Positions 21,733 through 32,015 of a DNA stretch of 64,000 nucleotides are shown in pieces (within the stretch, counting starts at the first letter, position 1; the number at the start of each line of letters is the position of its first letter). Origin of the DNA: Molanna angustata (Eukaryota; Arthropoda; Insecta; Trichoptera; Molannidae); NCBI GenBank assembly GCA_963576475.1, contig OY754982.1, forward strand, positions 12,364,546 through 12,428,545. The letters are read 5' to 3'. The position numbers and the translations under genes were made by a program. Under the pieces are notes generated by a model. The model had not been told where the DNA came from. It made no database searches and saw nothing but the letters and a program-made list of their open reading frames with translations.

Positions 21733-22660
21733 CTAGCTGAGAAGCATCGCTTCGCTCAGCTTCTAAGCTAGGGCTTTCAGCCAACTTTTTACCGCTGCGC
21801 GGTAAATGGCCGCCTTCGGCGGTTCATGCAACGAAATGAAGCGAAGCTTTTATGGTAGGTACTTCAAAAATATATTCGGTGCAGTATTTATCGACAACAC
21901 TTTTCCTCCCAATGTTGCCACCCAATGGTGTCCTCATATAGATCGGAGCTCCTCGTTGCTGTCCGTGGGCCTCTTCAAGGTCCCATTGGTCATGCGGATT
22001 TTGTGATCTCGAAGAAAAATTAAGCTTTTAATGTTTTCTGTCATAGATATGGTGCCTTACTTTTAGAAGATTCCCGTTAAATTAATTATTTCCAGAGATC
22101 TTGGTCACTTCTCTGATGGTCTGCATGTAGGGGGATCTGAGGTCATAGACAGTCCACGGGTGTGAATTTTCTGTTCGCACTCGTTGATTGTTTCTTTTTG
22201 CACTATGGTGCCGAGATTGCTAATCTAGAGGGCTCCATGAGCTACTTTTCGTGCTATGCATTTTTTTTTTGTGGTTCACTTAGCGTTCTGTGAAGGGGCC
22301 GTTTACAGTCCCCATAGGCAGAGCGGGTGGTGGTGGGAGTAGCGAACACTTTTCCTCAACACCTAGTGGACCCCACAAAGTGCGGGCTTCCAGTCCATTA
22401 CCAATGTTGTTTTTGCGGCTTCTCCGCATGGACAAATGGCCCCAGCCACACTCACCGCCTCTAAGTCCACGAAGACTTGGCCCCGTCAACCTGAGCACCC
22501 GCGAGGAAGAACGAACGCTTGCCCTTTACCGTGAGTGCCGTGGGAAGATAAATTTATTACTCTGGATGCTGCAATTTATCGACCTGCATCTTCGCTTTGT
22601 GTCTCATGGGCATATTATGATGAGTAACAGTACTCTATTCTCCATCATCAAAATGTAGTT
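21733..22660 (-). mobile_element. possible Helitron-like element, 3' end at 21733
   Basis: Read on the minus strand the sequence ends GCTTCTCAGCTAG, i.e. CTAG followed by T. It is preceded by a hairpin (GCTGAGCGAAGC...GCTTCTCAGC), as expected for the CTRR|T terminus of Helitrons. Two further GC hairpins lie inside (CCGCTGCGCGG, CCGCCTTCGGCGG at 21790-21820). Bases 22280-22550 are strikingly GC-rich. No Rep/helicase coding is seen and the 5' TC end was not located, so the right boundary is arbitrary. Confidence 0.35.
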
Positions 22661-24960
22661 ATTTACCTTATTTTGGTTATAGACATATAATACCTAATTA
22701 TATTTTAGTTAAAATTTAAACTTTAAAAAATAAATTTTTAGGCCGGTACCTACTTATGTTTTGAAAATCAGTAAGTAATGTTATTTTATTATTCTTCGAC
22801 ATATAGTTAAGATAAATAATATCAATTTATTCAATTGTTTTTAAATAAGTATTTTGTTTATTTATGTTAGTCCAATTGATTCAAACTTTAGGTTGCCCAT
22901 ATAGAACGATTGTGGTTTTAAAGTTGTGACGTGCACAGCATACATTATTTTATAATCAATAGTTGTTGATAATAATATTTCATTTTGATGACCTTTTTAT
23001 TATTTCTATTCGATATTATTCTCACCGGAGGAAAACTTATATTTTTGAACGCATTGCGGCGCTTTTGTGATGTCATTTGAATAATACTCCATAATTAAGT
23101 AATAATTGAATTTCAATACCTGACACGAAAGTAGAAGGTATTTAAATATTCTGTAATCTTATATTTTTTTAACTGTATTCCTATTTTACAAAATTTCGTA
23201 GGAAAAAAGTTATTTTTTGCAAAAATGATTTTATATTGTTTCCATAAGTTTGAAAATTTGCCGATAGATGTCGAAAACCCACCATTTATGTTTCTTTATA
23301 TAATTTTTTCGTATATTTTTTTAAAAAAAATAAGCGTTTCCACAAAAAAAATAATATTTTTCCCGTAATATGTATAATATTGTCTATCTTTCAACAAAAA
23401 ATCAATATAATTGGCGTTGTAGGCCACTTGTAAAGAATCACCTATTTTGACAGCTAAATCGGTGAAATAATGCAAGTAAAGCAAATCATACCCACAATGC
23501 AAAAGGAAACGATTCTTCCATGTAAATTGTTTTCTCTCCCTATGTAGGATTTCATTATTTCGTGCCTTTTGAGCTCTAGCTTTGACGGGAACCAACACAT
23601 CTTTACGTTGGCATTATAATCACCGTAAAGGTATATTCACATAAATCAATTTTGGCGACTCAGCGAGTAAAGCAAAAAAGAATTCTTTAATTCTAATTAT
23701 ATAACATTTAAACATACTTTATTTTGAAAATACAAAAAAAAAACATATCACCTCGCGAGGTTTTGTGTTTTTATACTGTTTCAAATGTAATATTATAAAA
23801 ATATGATATTATAAGTTTTTTGCTCTACTGTAAATTTGCCGATTTTTACATAGGAAGATTTCAAGGGCAGGCAGACTGACATGAATATAGCCGTGCACAA
23901 ACATTCGCAAATCCAGAACGACAATCTTACGAGGTCTACTTTATTTATATGCAGATTAAGGACCACTTACAGCTAACAAGTTATTATACATCAATAGGTT
24001 CATAAAATAAGAAAAAGCTAATATAAAACTGGTCAGCCAATTACAAGTGGCCACATCCTGCATCAAAAATTGGCATACAAATCTTTAAGAAATAAAAATA
24101 TCTTAAATGGAATTTATATAAAAATGAACAGATACAATAGAAATTAAGATCACAACAAAGAAAAATAGTGAAAGATGTTAACAAAAGAAAACACAAAGAT
24201 AAACATTACTATAAAAGATACAATTAAGCACAAACAGATAAAAAAGAGAAACATTATAGGTAGCTAGAAAAAAAATAAAACAAAAAGCTAGTTTAATACG
24301 TTAATTAATAATTATAAGTGGGGAAAGTTTTCTTCTGAATGTCACCAGACTGTCACCAAAAATATCTATGTCCTTGTTAATATGTAAAGTATTATAATGC
24401 GAGTAATAAGATTAAAAAAAACTTTAAAAAAAGTTATCTAAGTAAGTAGCTATTTATGCCTGTACTTGTTTGACTGTGTGCACAAAACATATTTCGGTGT
24501 AAGGGACATGGCGTGATGGTGTGTATACACTGCTAACTCTTGAACAAGTATACCTAGTTTGGCAGCAGTTATATATTTTTTACTACTCATATGTAAATGG
24601 CGTGGTAAAGAATAAAATAAAATAAATATAAATCGAGTTCTACAATTTAAACACTGAAGAGTTTAGAGTTCTGCGTTCTATTAAATTAAAAATTAAATAG
24701 ATATTTTGTTATTTTACTCTTTTATATTAACTTACTGCCGTTCTTACAACACATTATGTAACAGCGTTTTGATGAATTATTGAATTCGTTTATGTAAATA
24801 AAATATTGGAATGAGCACACATCCTTTCTACTAATTTTTGTAATATTAATAAGGTTTTCTTTGAATTACGGATTTCATATATTATCAACCCTTGATTCTT
24901 AATAATAATCATTATATAGATATTCATATTATAACGTATAATATAAAACTAATAATTAAT
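22661..24960. other. long AT-rich stretch without recognised features
   Basis: No gene, clear repeat or tRNA-type SINE. The minus-strand 100-codon frame at 23296-23598 lacks family motifs. Confidence 0.2.
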
Positions 24961-25075
24961 GGAATGAATATTTTAATTATAAAAGTAGGATATTTTCAAC
25001 GTGGAATGAATATTTTAATTATAAAAGTAGGATATTTTCAACGTGGAATGAATATTTTAATTATAAATGTAGAAT
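24961..25075. repeat. 42-bp minisatellite, 2.7 copies
   Basis: Units starting GGAATGAATATTTTAATTAT occur at 24961, 25003 and 25045. The first two are identical. Confidence 0.95.
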
Positions 25076-25213
25076 AATTGTTACTAATTAAAATATGTGT
25101 ATAATTTGGTAATGAATGAAAACGAAACCAAGCTTAAAACAAAATTACGCCAATTCCATGTAAATTATTTTAAAAATATATTAGTTTAGCGATTGCTATA
25201 ATTATTTTAAACT

Positions 25214-25525
25214 AAATGGTTGTATGTACCACATGAGAACACATTAGTATATAAATGGTTGTATGTACCACATGAGAACACATTAGTATATAAATGGTTG
25301 TATGTACCACATGAGAACACATTAGTATATAAATGGTTGTATGTACCACATGAGAACACATTAGTATATAAATGGTTGTATGTACCACATGAGAACACAT
25401 TAGTATATAAATGGTTGTATGTACCACATGAGAACACATTAGTATATAAATGGTTGTATGTACCACATGAGAACACATTAGTATATAAATGGTTGTATGT
25501 ACCACATGAGAACACATTAGTATAT
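25214..25525. repeat. 39-bp minisatellite, 8 perfect copies
   Basis: Eight identical 39-bp units (start AAATGGTTGTATGTACCACA) fill exactly 312 bp. Because 39 is a multiple of three and several frames lack stops, it creates long open frames on both strands, which are not genes. The absence of any substitution implies very recent amplification or homogenisation. Confidence 0.98.
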
Positions 25526-25605
25526 AAATGAATATTATGTAGCAAACTATAAAATCTCAAATCCAAATCATTGAATATTTTAATATATTGTATTTTCCTA
25601 TAAAA

Positions 25606-25696
25606 ATGTTTGTCAGGATAGAATAGTGTGGAGATCAGTCCCCTTTTCTTACCCCGGATAGGTAAACGGTTTGAAGGTATCTATGTATGTATGAAG
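25606..25696 (+). mobile_element. 3'-terminal stub of LINE family D
   Basis: TGTCAGGATAGAATAGTGTG, then TTCTTACCCCGGATAGG and a (ATGT)n-like tail, match the last 90 bp of the family D copy at 26281-28101 (GTCAAGATAGAAGAGTCTGG, CTGCCTACCCCAAATAGGG, ATGTATGT). Confidence 0.65.
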
Positions 25697-25847
25697 ATTA
25701 AGTACCTTTCAAACTTTAAAGGCAATGATTGCATTTATAATGAATCAAGAAATTAATTATTATTCAAAATTATTGATTACAAGTTACTATGAGCGTATCC
25801 ATTGCAAAAGCAAATTTTCACCTTTTAATGTCACCTTTTTGTCCGTC

Positions 25848-25945
25848 AGTCTGGATCTGTGAGTCTCCATAATGTGGCAACTGGTTATTGGGTGCGTGTT
25901 GGAATATTTGACATAGTTCCTGTTAGTTGCCCGAGAATCAATATT
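25848..25945 (+). mobile_element. SINE family B, 5'-truncated copy B3
   Basis: Starts within the body (CAGTCTGGATCTGTGAG), continues GTCTCCATAATGTGGCAACT and GGTTATTGGGTGCGTGTTGG, and ends GTTAGTTGCCCGAGAATCAA plus (TAAA)n. Confidence 0.75.
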
Positions 25946-26424
25946 AAATAAATAAATAAATTGATACCAAGTAAAGAGGTAAACATTGATTACCTAGTGA
26001 ATAAAAGATTACTTACTGAATATACAGGGTGTCCCATAAGTCAACTTTAAGGGCTTTTAAGGGCTGTTATACCAACTCACGACTCGCCAGAATATGCAAA
26101 TATGACCTTTGTAAAAATGATTGATTGATAAAAAGATTGTTAAACATAAATTATAATTCAAAAATATTGAAATTTGTAAAAATGGCACTCGAAAAACCAA
26201 TCTAAGGCGGAGATTTTCGGGCACTTTGTAAAAGTGGCAATATCTCGAAAACTTAGGCATTTTTACCAAGGTCATATTTGCCTTGAAAGATAGTGAAAGT
26301 ATAAAAATTTTGAATGATTTTGCAGGTAACAAAAAAATGTTCTGGAAAAGAGTGAATAGGAGAAAGCAAGTAACGTCGAACGGATCAAAATGCATCAACG
26401 ACAAAGACGGAAATATGGTTATGG

Positions 26425-27624
26425 ATGAAGCGAAAGTCACGCAGAGATGGAAGGGAGTACTTTGAAGAATTGTACGAAAGCTCGCAGAGTGAAAGCGTGA
26501 GGTATGTAAGAATAACACAGAATGAAAACGAGAATGATAGAGAAAAAATTACAATAGAAGAAGTTAGAGAAGCAGTGAAGCATGCACATACAGGAAAAGC
26601 AGCGGGATTTGATTGCATAACAACTGAACTCATCAAAAATGGTGGCGAAAAGACAATGGAATGGTGTCATTGCCTCTTTAACAAATGTTGGGAGACAGGA
26701 TATACTCCATCAGATTGGAGAAACGCAGTGATTTTGCCCCTCTTTAAGAAAGGGTCAAAATTAGACTGCAAGAACTACCGAGCTATCAGTCTGCTGAGTT
26801 CAGTTGGAAAACTTTATGCTAGGATCTTAGATCAAAAGTTACGAAAGGTGACAGAAAGCAAGGTATGTGATGCAGAAGGAGCGTTTGTTAGAGGTAGAGG
26901 ATGCACTGACCAAATCTTTTCCCTTCGAATGGCAATTGAAAAGGTTCTGGCAAAAAACCAGAAGCTTATCTGTGCTTTCATAGACCTGGAAAAGGCTTAT
27001 GATAAAGTCGACCGGGGAAAACTTTGGAACGTGCTATCAGTGTACGGAGTGGAGAGTAAGCTGATAGGAGCAATTGCGTCTCTTTATGAGGGTAGCCAGG
27101 CTTGTGTGAGGGTTGATAACTCTCTCACGGATTGGTTCCCCATCAACAAGGGAGTACGACAGGGCTGCGTCCTATCACCGTGGCTCTTTAATCTGTACAT
27201 TGACTACTGTGTAAAAGAACTGAAGAATGCAAATATAGGTTTGAAGCTGGATAATGTAAATGTATGCGATCTTTTGTATGCGGATGACAAGGTCTTAATG
27301 GCAGAAAGTGTTGAAAGACTTAGAATACTTATAAAAATGGTATTCGATGGATGCATCCAAAATGGACTGAGAATGAATGGAGCTAAGTCTAAAGTAATGG
27401 TATTTGAGAAGAGCGAAAGACGAACAATATGCGAGATACGAGTTAATAATGAACTACTAGAACAAGTGGATGAATATGTGTATCTAGGAAGTATGTTTCA
27501 GCGTGATGGAAAATTGGAAAAGGATATAGAAAGAAGGATAACGGCAGCAAATAGAGTAAATGGTGCATTAAGAACAATAATGGCTGACCCGCTGTGCACA
27601 ACGCTATTGTCGTTCCAACCATAA
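26425..27624 (+). pseudogene. reverse transcriptase domain of LINE family D ORF2
   Basis: This is the longest frame of the element, 399 codons. RT motifs appear in order: GKAAGFDCITTELIKNG, NWRNAVILPLFKKG-like block 0/1, YRAISLLSSVGKLYARIL, motif A FIDLEKAYDKVDR, motif B KGVRQGCVLSPWLFNLYIDY, motif C LLYADDKVLM (catalytic DD intact), then VYLGSMFQRDG. It is preceded by 26283-26451 in another frame (an extra G in AGGGAGTACTTTG breaks WKEYFEELYE), and near 27590 a second frameshift passes reading to the frame 27594-28070. Target-primed reverse transcription would be its role. Two frameshifts and the missing endonuclease make this copy inactive. The catalytic motifs are intact, so divergence is modest. 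Confidence 0.85.
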
Positions 27625-28070
27625 TGTATGCAAGTGAGACATGGGTATGGCAGAAGACGCATGAAAGTAAAATTAACGCTGTGGAAATGAGGTCCCTAAG
27701 ACGAATGTGTGGTAAAACAATTTATGATAGGATAAGGAATCAAGATATCAGAAGAGAATGTAAGATTGAAAGGGATATTTTGAGTAGAATGAAGATAAAT
27801 GCTTTGCGATGGTTCGGACATGTAGAGAGAATGAACGATGAACGACTGACAAAGAAAGTATACAAGACTGAAAAGAGTGGGATGAGATGTAAGGGTCGTC
27901 CGAGAAAGAGCTGGCATGATCATATAAATGAGATTTTGAAAGAGGGGAACATACGAAGTCAGAACAATAGGAGAGCATGTATGACGCGATGTATGAATGT
28001 AAATGAGGCACAACAGGTATGTCAAGATAGAAGAGTCTGGCGTTCGATTCTCTCTGCCTACCCCAAATAG
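27594..28070 (+). pseudogene. C-terminal domain of LINE family D ORF2
   Basis: This continues the RT frame after a frameshift near 27590. Blocks readable in order are VVPTIMYASETWVWQKTHES, VEMRSLRRMCGKTIYDRIRN, ALRWFGHVERMNDERLTKKV, CKGRPRKSWHDHI, RRACMTRCMNVNEAQQVCQD and RRVWRSILSAYPK before TAG. The same blocks, in particular the one ending in LSAYP just before the stop and (ATGT)n tail, recur in the other family D copies and define the family. The role of this domain is not established beyond association with the LINE RT. Confidence 0.8.
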
Positions 28071-28182
28071 GGAAACGGCGTAATGGTATGTATGTATGTA
28101 TATATTTGCATATTCTGGCGAGTCATTAGTTGGTATAACAGCCCTTAAAAGGAATACGTTGACTTATGGGACACCCTGTATA

Positions 28183-28894
28183 TGTTATTGAAGTTAAAAC
28201 AATTTCACTTTATAATTTTTTTACGTACACTAATTTAATGATTTTTTTTATTTTTTATGGGCATATCATCGTTGCCAAAGTTTTCGAATTCAATGATTAA
28301 ACTAAGAGTTGTTTTGGAAATATCAACTGTCGAAATATCGAAAAGGCGGATTTGGGTATTTAGTTGCGCGTTGATCCAAGAACGATGTGATGCGCGTGCA
28401 GTGTACATTCACATTGCGCAAGCGCCGATTTAAGAGGCTGCTACATAGCTCCTGTGGAATAAGGAATATTGGCCTTCCTTTCCTGGTGGTTCAGATTTTT
28501 CCCAGCAATGTCTCCTGATGCTCACTTCACACAATATTCACTACTAAGACACTAAATTGATAAATTGGATGGCGATGTTTGATTTGAATGAATTAACTAC
28601 TAGGTTTGATGCGTGTCCGAAACATAAAGGTCACATGGTGTGATCTTGATGATGACTGTATGGAAGAAAGTAGGTAGGATAAAATGCAACAATATTAAAT
28701 CTCAAAATATTGACATGTCATTACATATACCTACTTATCCATGTGCATATATGTATATGATCATACCTTTCACTATAACATAATTATAGCGAACAGCTCC
28801 GATTTAAGAGACTGCTACAAAGTCCCCATATTCTGCCATACAAAACGTATGAAAAGATGTTGTAAATTGAATAAATTTAAAAAAATGGATATCC
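28183..28894. other. unassigned stretch
   Basis: No gene seen. CCGATTTAAGAGGCTGCTAC at 28424 recurs as CCGATTTAAGAGACTGCTAC at 28799, a direct repeat 375 bp apart. Confidence 0.3.
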
Positions 28895-29080
28895 GATTCA
28901 TGAGCTATAAATCCCGGGATCGATTCAATCTCGACACAGTTATTAATTTTTATTTTATTGTGGATCTGTGAGATAATTAATATCATTATGTAAGATGTTT
29001 CTAGAATGTGGCAACTTGTTATTGAATTCGTTTTAAATTATCTGTAGGTACCTATTGGGCATCCGAGAAGCATTGAAATA
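28895..29080 (+). mobile_element. SINE family B, diverged copy B4
   Basis: Decayed head (CCCGGGATCGATTCAATCTC, 28913), body TGTGGATCTGTGAGATAATT and AGAATGTGGCAACTTGTTAT, and a tail ending CATCCGAGAAGCATTGAAAT. Confidence 0.65.
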
Positions 29081-29532
29081 CAATGCAAAATACTATTGCT
29101 TGAGTTGGTCGGAAGGGATTGCCTCATATCAAAAATTAGGTACAATATATAAAACAAACTCTATAAATAAATGCAAAAATTCAAACCATTTACTTGCATG
29201 CCAGGTTTATTTTTCTGACTTCTATATATTCCACATTTATTCATGTGGATAAATTTACAAGAGGTACAACGAAGACAACGGATTTGTTCGTTTTTCATCG
29301 TGTCCCGATGTCCCGTCGATCGGGACAAACGGGACATGAGGTAATCTTTGGGTATTATACGAGATCAAGAGCTTCCCGTTGTTGGAGCTCTTAATCCTGC
29401 ATTTCCACTCCCGTCCATGCCTGTACAGAACCAAACATACATTGAGTGCATAAAATATAAACACCAGTATTGAAAGAGCAAAAAAAATACGGATATACTT
29501 ACATAACACATTTGATCTCTATTTAGTTTAGG
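29081..29532. other. unassigned stretch with a small hairpin
   Basis: No gene seen. ATGTCCCG...CGGGACAT at 29308-29339 forms an 8-bp stem containing a nested TCGATCGGGA. Confidence 0.3.
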
Positions 29533-29700
29533 GAGTAATCCAGTGATCGCGAGTTCGAATCCTGTCTCGACCGATTTCGTTCACCTATAGCACAAGCAAT
29601 TATTTGCTTATTTTAGGGAACGTAGGAAGATGTATATGTACTTATTTAACAAGGACATATTCATTTAAAAAAAAATATATCTGAAGAACATTCGCTAGAG
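29533..29700 (+). mobile_element. SINE family A, 5'-truncated copy A2
   Basis: B box GAGTTCGAATCCTG at 29550, linker CTCGACCGATTTCGTTCACC, AGCACAAGCA, TTATTTTAGGGAACGTAGGA, then ACAAGGACATATTCATTTAA and an A-rich end. The A-box portion is missing. Confidence 0.8.
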
Positions 29701-29704
29701 ACAA

Positions 29705-29860
29705 CATTGCGGGGGCTTAGGGTCAGTAGGGCGTAACTAGAAAATCTTGGCTTTTGTAGTTTCACCCTTATGACCCTAAGCCGTTAGGGTGAAAGTTTTT
29801 ATGTACCTATATTCCAATACTGTATTTAACCTTAAATAAATAAAATAAAATAAATCGTCT
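29705..29860 (+). repeat. hairpin and retroelement-like 3' tail
   Basis: GGGCTTAGGGTCA (29715-29727) pairs with TGACCCTAAGCC (29770-29781). The following TTTAACCTTAAATAAATAAA (29823) resembles the end of a similar unit at 48350-48440 (CTTGGTTTTGTAGTT, CTGTAACCTTGAATAAATAA). This is probably the 3' end of an unidentified retroelement family. Confidence 0.45.
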
Positions 29861-30014
29861 TGGGGAATAAACTCGCCATTTGCCGGGGTTTATGGAGACG
29901 TTTTTAATACAAATATTACAATACCATCTTTTTTTTTTAATTGAATATTTTTATTATTGCATATGCGCAAACATTGGATTTTTTTCCCTGTCGGGAGTCA
30001 AAGGTATTTTTTAA

Positions 30015-30371
30015 CAGATTTTTAATTATCTCAATAGAGACGAAGTTGGAATATTTATTGTAGGAGAACCGGGAAATCAAGGCACCTACAGGGCTAACGA
30101 CCTGTCATCGGCTGGTTTACGTGATCACTTTATGCGCTTGCGCAACGTTCACAAGCGAAAAGAATTTCGGTATTACAATATATAGAACTTTCAAAATTGA
30201 ATTGATAGGGATCTCATTAAAAAGGCATAATTGGTGAACGTTGCGCAAGCGCATAAAGTGATCACGTAAACTAGCCGACGACAGGTCGTAAGCCCTGTAT
30301 GTGCCTTGATTTCCCGGTTCTCCTACAGTAAATATTCCAACTTCGTCTCTATTGAGATAATTAAAAATCTG
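30015..30371. mobile_element. 357-bp palindromic element flanked by TTAA
   Basis: CAGATTTTTAATTATCTCAA at 30015 is the perfect inverted match of TTGAGATAATTAAAAATCTG at 30352-30371. Arms of about 140 bp run through GACGAAGTTGGAATATTTA, GGAGAACCGGGAAATCAAGG and GTGATCACTTTATGCGCTTG. TTAA lies on each side (30011-30014, 30372-30375), the target-site type of piggyBac-superfamily elements, although the termini do not begin with CCC. It sits in the tail of SINE A3. A single related arm is at 35999-36155. Confidence 0.85.
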
Positions 30372-30375
30372 TTAA

Positions 30376-30505
30376 TGAATATGTCTTTTTCAAACAAGTA
30401 CATATATATCTTCCTACATTCCCTAAATGAAGCATAAATGCTTGTGCTATAGTTGAATGAAATCGGTCAAGGCAGGATTCAAATTCGCGACCACTGGATT
30501 ATATC
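30376..30505 (-). mobile_element. SINE family A, copy A3 (interrupted in its tail)
   Basis: On the minus strand: decayed B box around 30478-30485 (GAATTTGAATCCTGCC), linker TTGACCGATTTCATTCAACT, AGCACAAGCATTTATGCTTC, then GTAGGAAGATATATATGTAC and a tail AAGACATATTCATTAA. At that tail the TTAA-flanked palindrome (30015-30371) is inserted, so the SINE is older than the palindrome. Confidence 0.75.
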
Positions 30506-30699
30506 TTGGGTGTTATGACATTTGAATAATATATATGTAATTAAGAAAATAACACAAGAATATTGAAATATTTCACTATCAAAATGCGAGTAAAAGCATT
30601 GAGATGATTGAGATGATAAATTAATGATGAACCGCCGCGCCGATAGATCGGTTATTTTACTGTAGTGAGTAAAACCATCGACAATAAGAATATATGTTA

Positions 30700-30785
30700 T
30701 TGTGTATGGTATTATGGTGGTCTGTTAGGATAGAGATTGAGGGCGTTCTGTCCTCTATTCTTACCCCATCAGAGAGACGAATGAT
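30700..30785 (+). mobile_element. degenerate 3' stub of LINE family D
   Basis: TGTTAGGATAGAGATTGAGG, CGTTCTGTCCTCTATTCTTA and CCCCATCAGAGAGACG align with the last bases of the family D ORF (compare 25606-25696). It is heavily decayed and the (ATGT)n tail is lost. Confidence 0.4.
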
Positions 30786-30847
30786 TTTACATAAATAATA
30801 TTTACATAAATAATGTGTTTATATTATATAAATATATACCTACTCGT

Positions 30848-30921
30848 TCATATGTCGGGGTTAAAGTGTACCTCAATAGAAACGGGACAAAAGCGCTAAG
30901 GACAAAGAAGAAGAAGAAGAA
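30848..30921 (+). mobile_element. 74-bp RTE-like 3' stub with perfect 12-bp TSD
   Basis: ATACCTACTCGT at 30836-30847 and 30922-30933 flanks a 74-bp insert that ends in GACAAAGAAGAAGAAGAAGA. This is an extreme 5' truncation of a (GAA)n-tailed LINE. Confidence 0.8.
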
Positions 30922-30933
30922 ATACCTACTCGT

Positions 30934-31605
30934 ATCATATTGATATGTATGGAAAACCTTCATATAATTTGTAAAATGTTATACCCATTTTTGTTGAGCC
31001 GTTCGAAGTAACGGTATAAACACATCAAAAAAGGATTTTTATGCAAAATTGTATTTGCATATCAAAGGCGACCAAATTGAATATCTAATACAAGGGCAAG
31101 GGACGAGAAAAAGACCTTAACCGTCAAAATTTACTTAGAATATTATTATTCAAGTATATTATTTTGTATATGGAAGAGACCTCTCTGGCCATACTTAAGT
31201 CGTTTGTACAAAATGGCTTTATCCTAATTTTATCACTACATTTGAACCTTTTGCATTATAGGTACCTACTAATCTTTGGTCTCGGTATGGTAAACAAATA
31301 CGCTTTTGTATCCGGCATCACCGGTTTACATATTTTATTGTTTCAAAACATTGTTTTATAATCATCTTTTCAATCCCAAGCAGGAAAGAAATTAATTTTT
31401 AAATAAATTATTTCTAACGCTATTCTCGACAATAAAAATCGTGGGCTGGAAACATTGCCTAGTTCAAAGTAAGCAAGTCAACCCACACTTATGATGATGA
31501 TGTTTGCTACTTATTAGAAAAGAAAAGAATGCGAGTTCAATATTGTTTTCTAGATCGTTTTAATCTAAGAGATAGCAACGTCAAAAACAATTCATTTTTA
31601 AAAGA
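30934..31605. other. AT-rich stretch
   Basis: No gene seen. ATGATGATGATG at 31491 may be the tail of another truncated LINE beginning near 31430. Confidence 0.25.
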
Positions 31606-32015
31606 TGTTTTTTGATATTACCTTCCTTATTCAATATAGGTATGAAAAAGGTTAGTCTGGCATCTGGGAGGGATTGCATTTACGAGTGCACATCCCCTTT
31701 CCATAGGTGAAAATTTCAGATTTTAGTATAATTTGTATCTTTGTAAGTCATTTTTGTGCTCTTGTACCATCTATCTGATAGCAATTAAACTTGGTGATTT
31801 CTTCAGCGCACACCCGGGAAGATTTCAATAACAATTAGCAGGTACATATGTTATAAACTGACGGATTTTATAGGTACAAATGATATTCAATTATTGTTAA
31901 CATCTGCAATTTTCACCCAAAAAGAGGATGTGCACTGGTAAACGCAACCACTTACAGGTGCCAGACTTACCTTTTTCATACCTATATTCAATAAGAAAGA
32001 AAATATCAAAAAACA
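31606..32015. mobile_element. 410-bp foldback element
   Basis: TGTTTTTTGATATTACCTTC at 31606 pairs with GAAAGAAAATATCAAAAAAC near the right end at 32015. The arms, about 110 bp, include TTCAATATAGGTATGAAAAA / TTTTTCATACCTATATTCAA, GTCTGGCA / TGCCAGAC and GTGCACATCC / GGATGTGCAC. The central 180 bp is unique and noncoding. Arm divergence suggests moderate age. Confidence 0.85.

Larger units (their letters stand above)
26281..28101 (+). mobile_element. 5'-truncated LINE family D with (ATGT)n tail and 7-bp TSD
   Basis: The TSD ATATTTG at 26274-26280 and 28102-28108 brackets an 1821-bp insert inside the foldback element. It carries the reverse transcriptase and C-terminal region of a LINE ORF2 in three frames and ends in GTATGTATGTATGTA. 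The endonuclease domain is absent (5' truncation). Fragments of the same family lie at 21009, 25606, 30700, 37886, 39625 (minus) and 44812. The clade is uncertain; motifs are RTE/CR1-like. Confidence 0.85.
26023..28182. mobile_element. foldback DNA element with ACAGGGTGTCCC termini, split by a LINE
   Basis: The left end TATACAGGGTGTCCCATAAG (26021) is the inverted match of the right end CTTATGGGACACCCTGTATA (to 28182). The arms, about 75 bp, run through GGGCTGTTATACCAACT and CGCCAGAATATGCAAAT. An inner inverted pair (26098-26120 against 26258-26280, CAAATATGACCTTTGTAAAA-type) shows that the original element was palindromic for most of its length. A LINE (26281-28101) interrupts it at ATATTTG. 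TA or TATA is the likely target site. No transposase is seen. Confidence 0.8.

Noticed and set aside
25214..25525. Possible CRISPR array
   Set aside because: The repeats are directly adjacent with no spacers and the context is eukaryotic.
25207..25566. Long repetitive open frames on both strands, as if a repeat protein
   Set aside because: They arise from eight identical 39-bp units whose length is divisible by three; no start context, flanking exon or motif supports translation.
26057..26670. Minus-strand frames of 153, 83 and 77 codons
   Set aside because: They overlap the LINE family D and its foldback host on the opposite strand and have no motifs.
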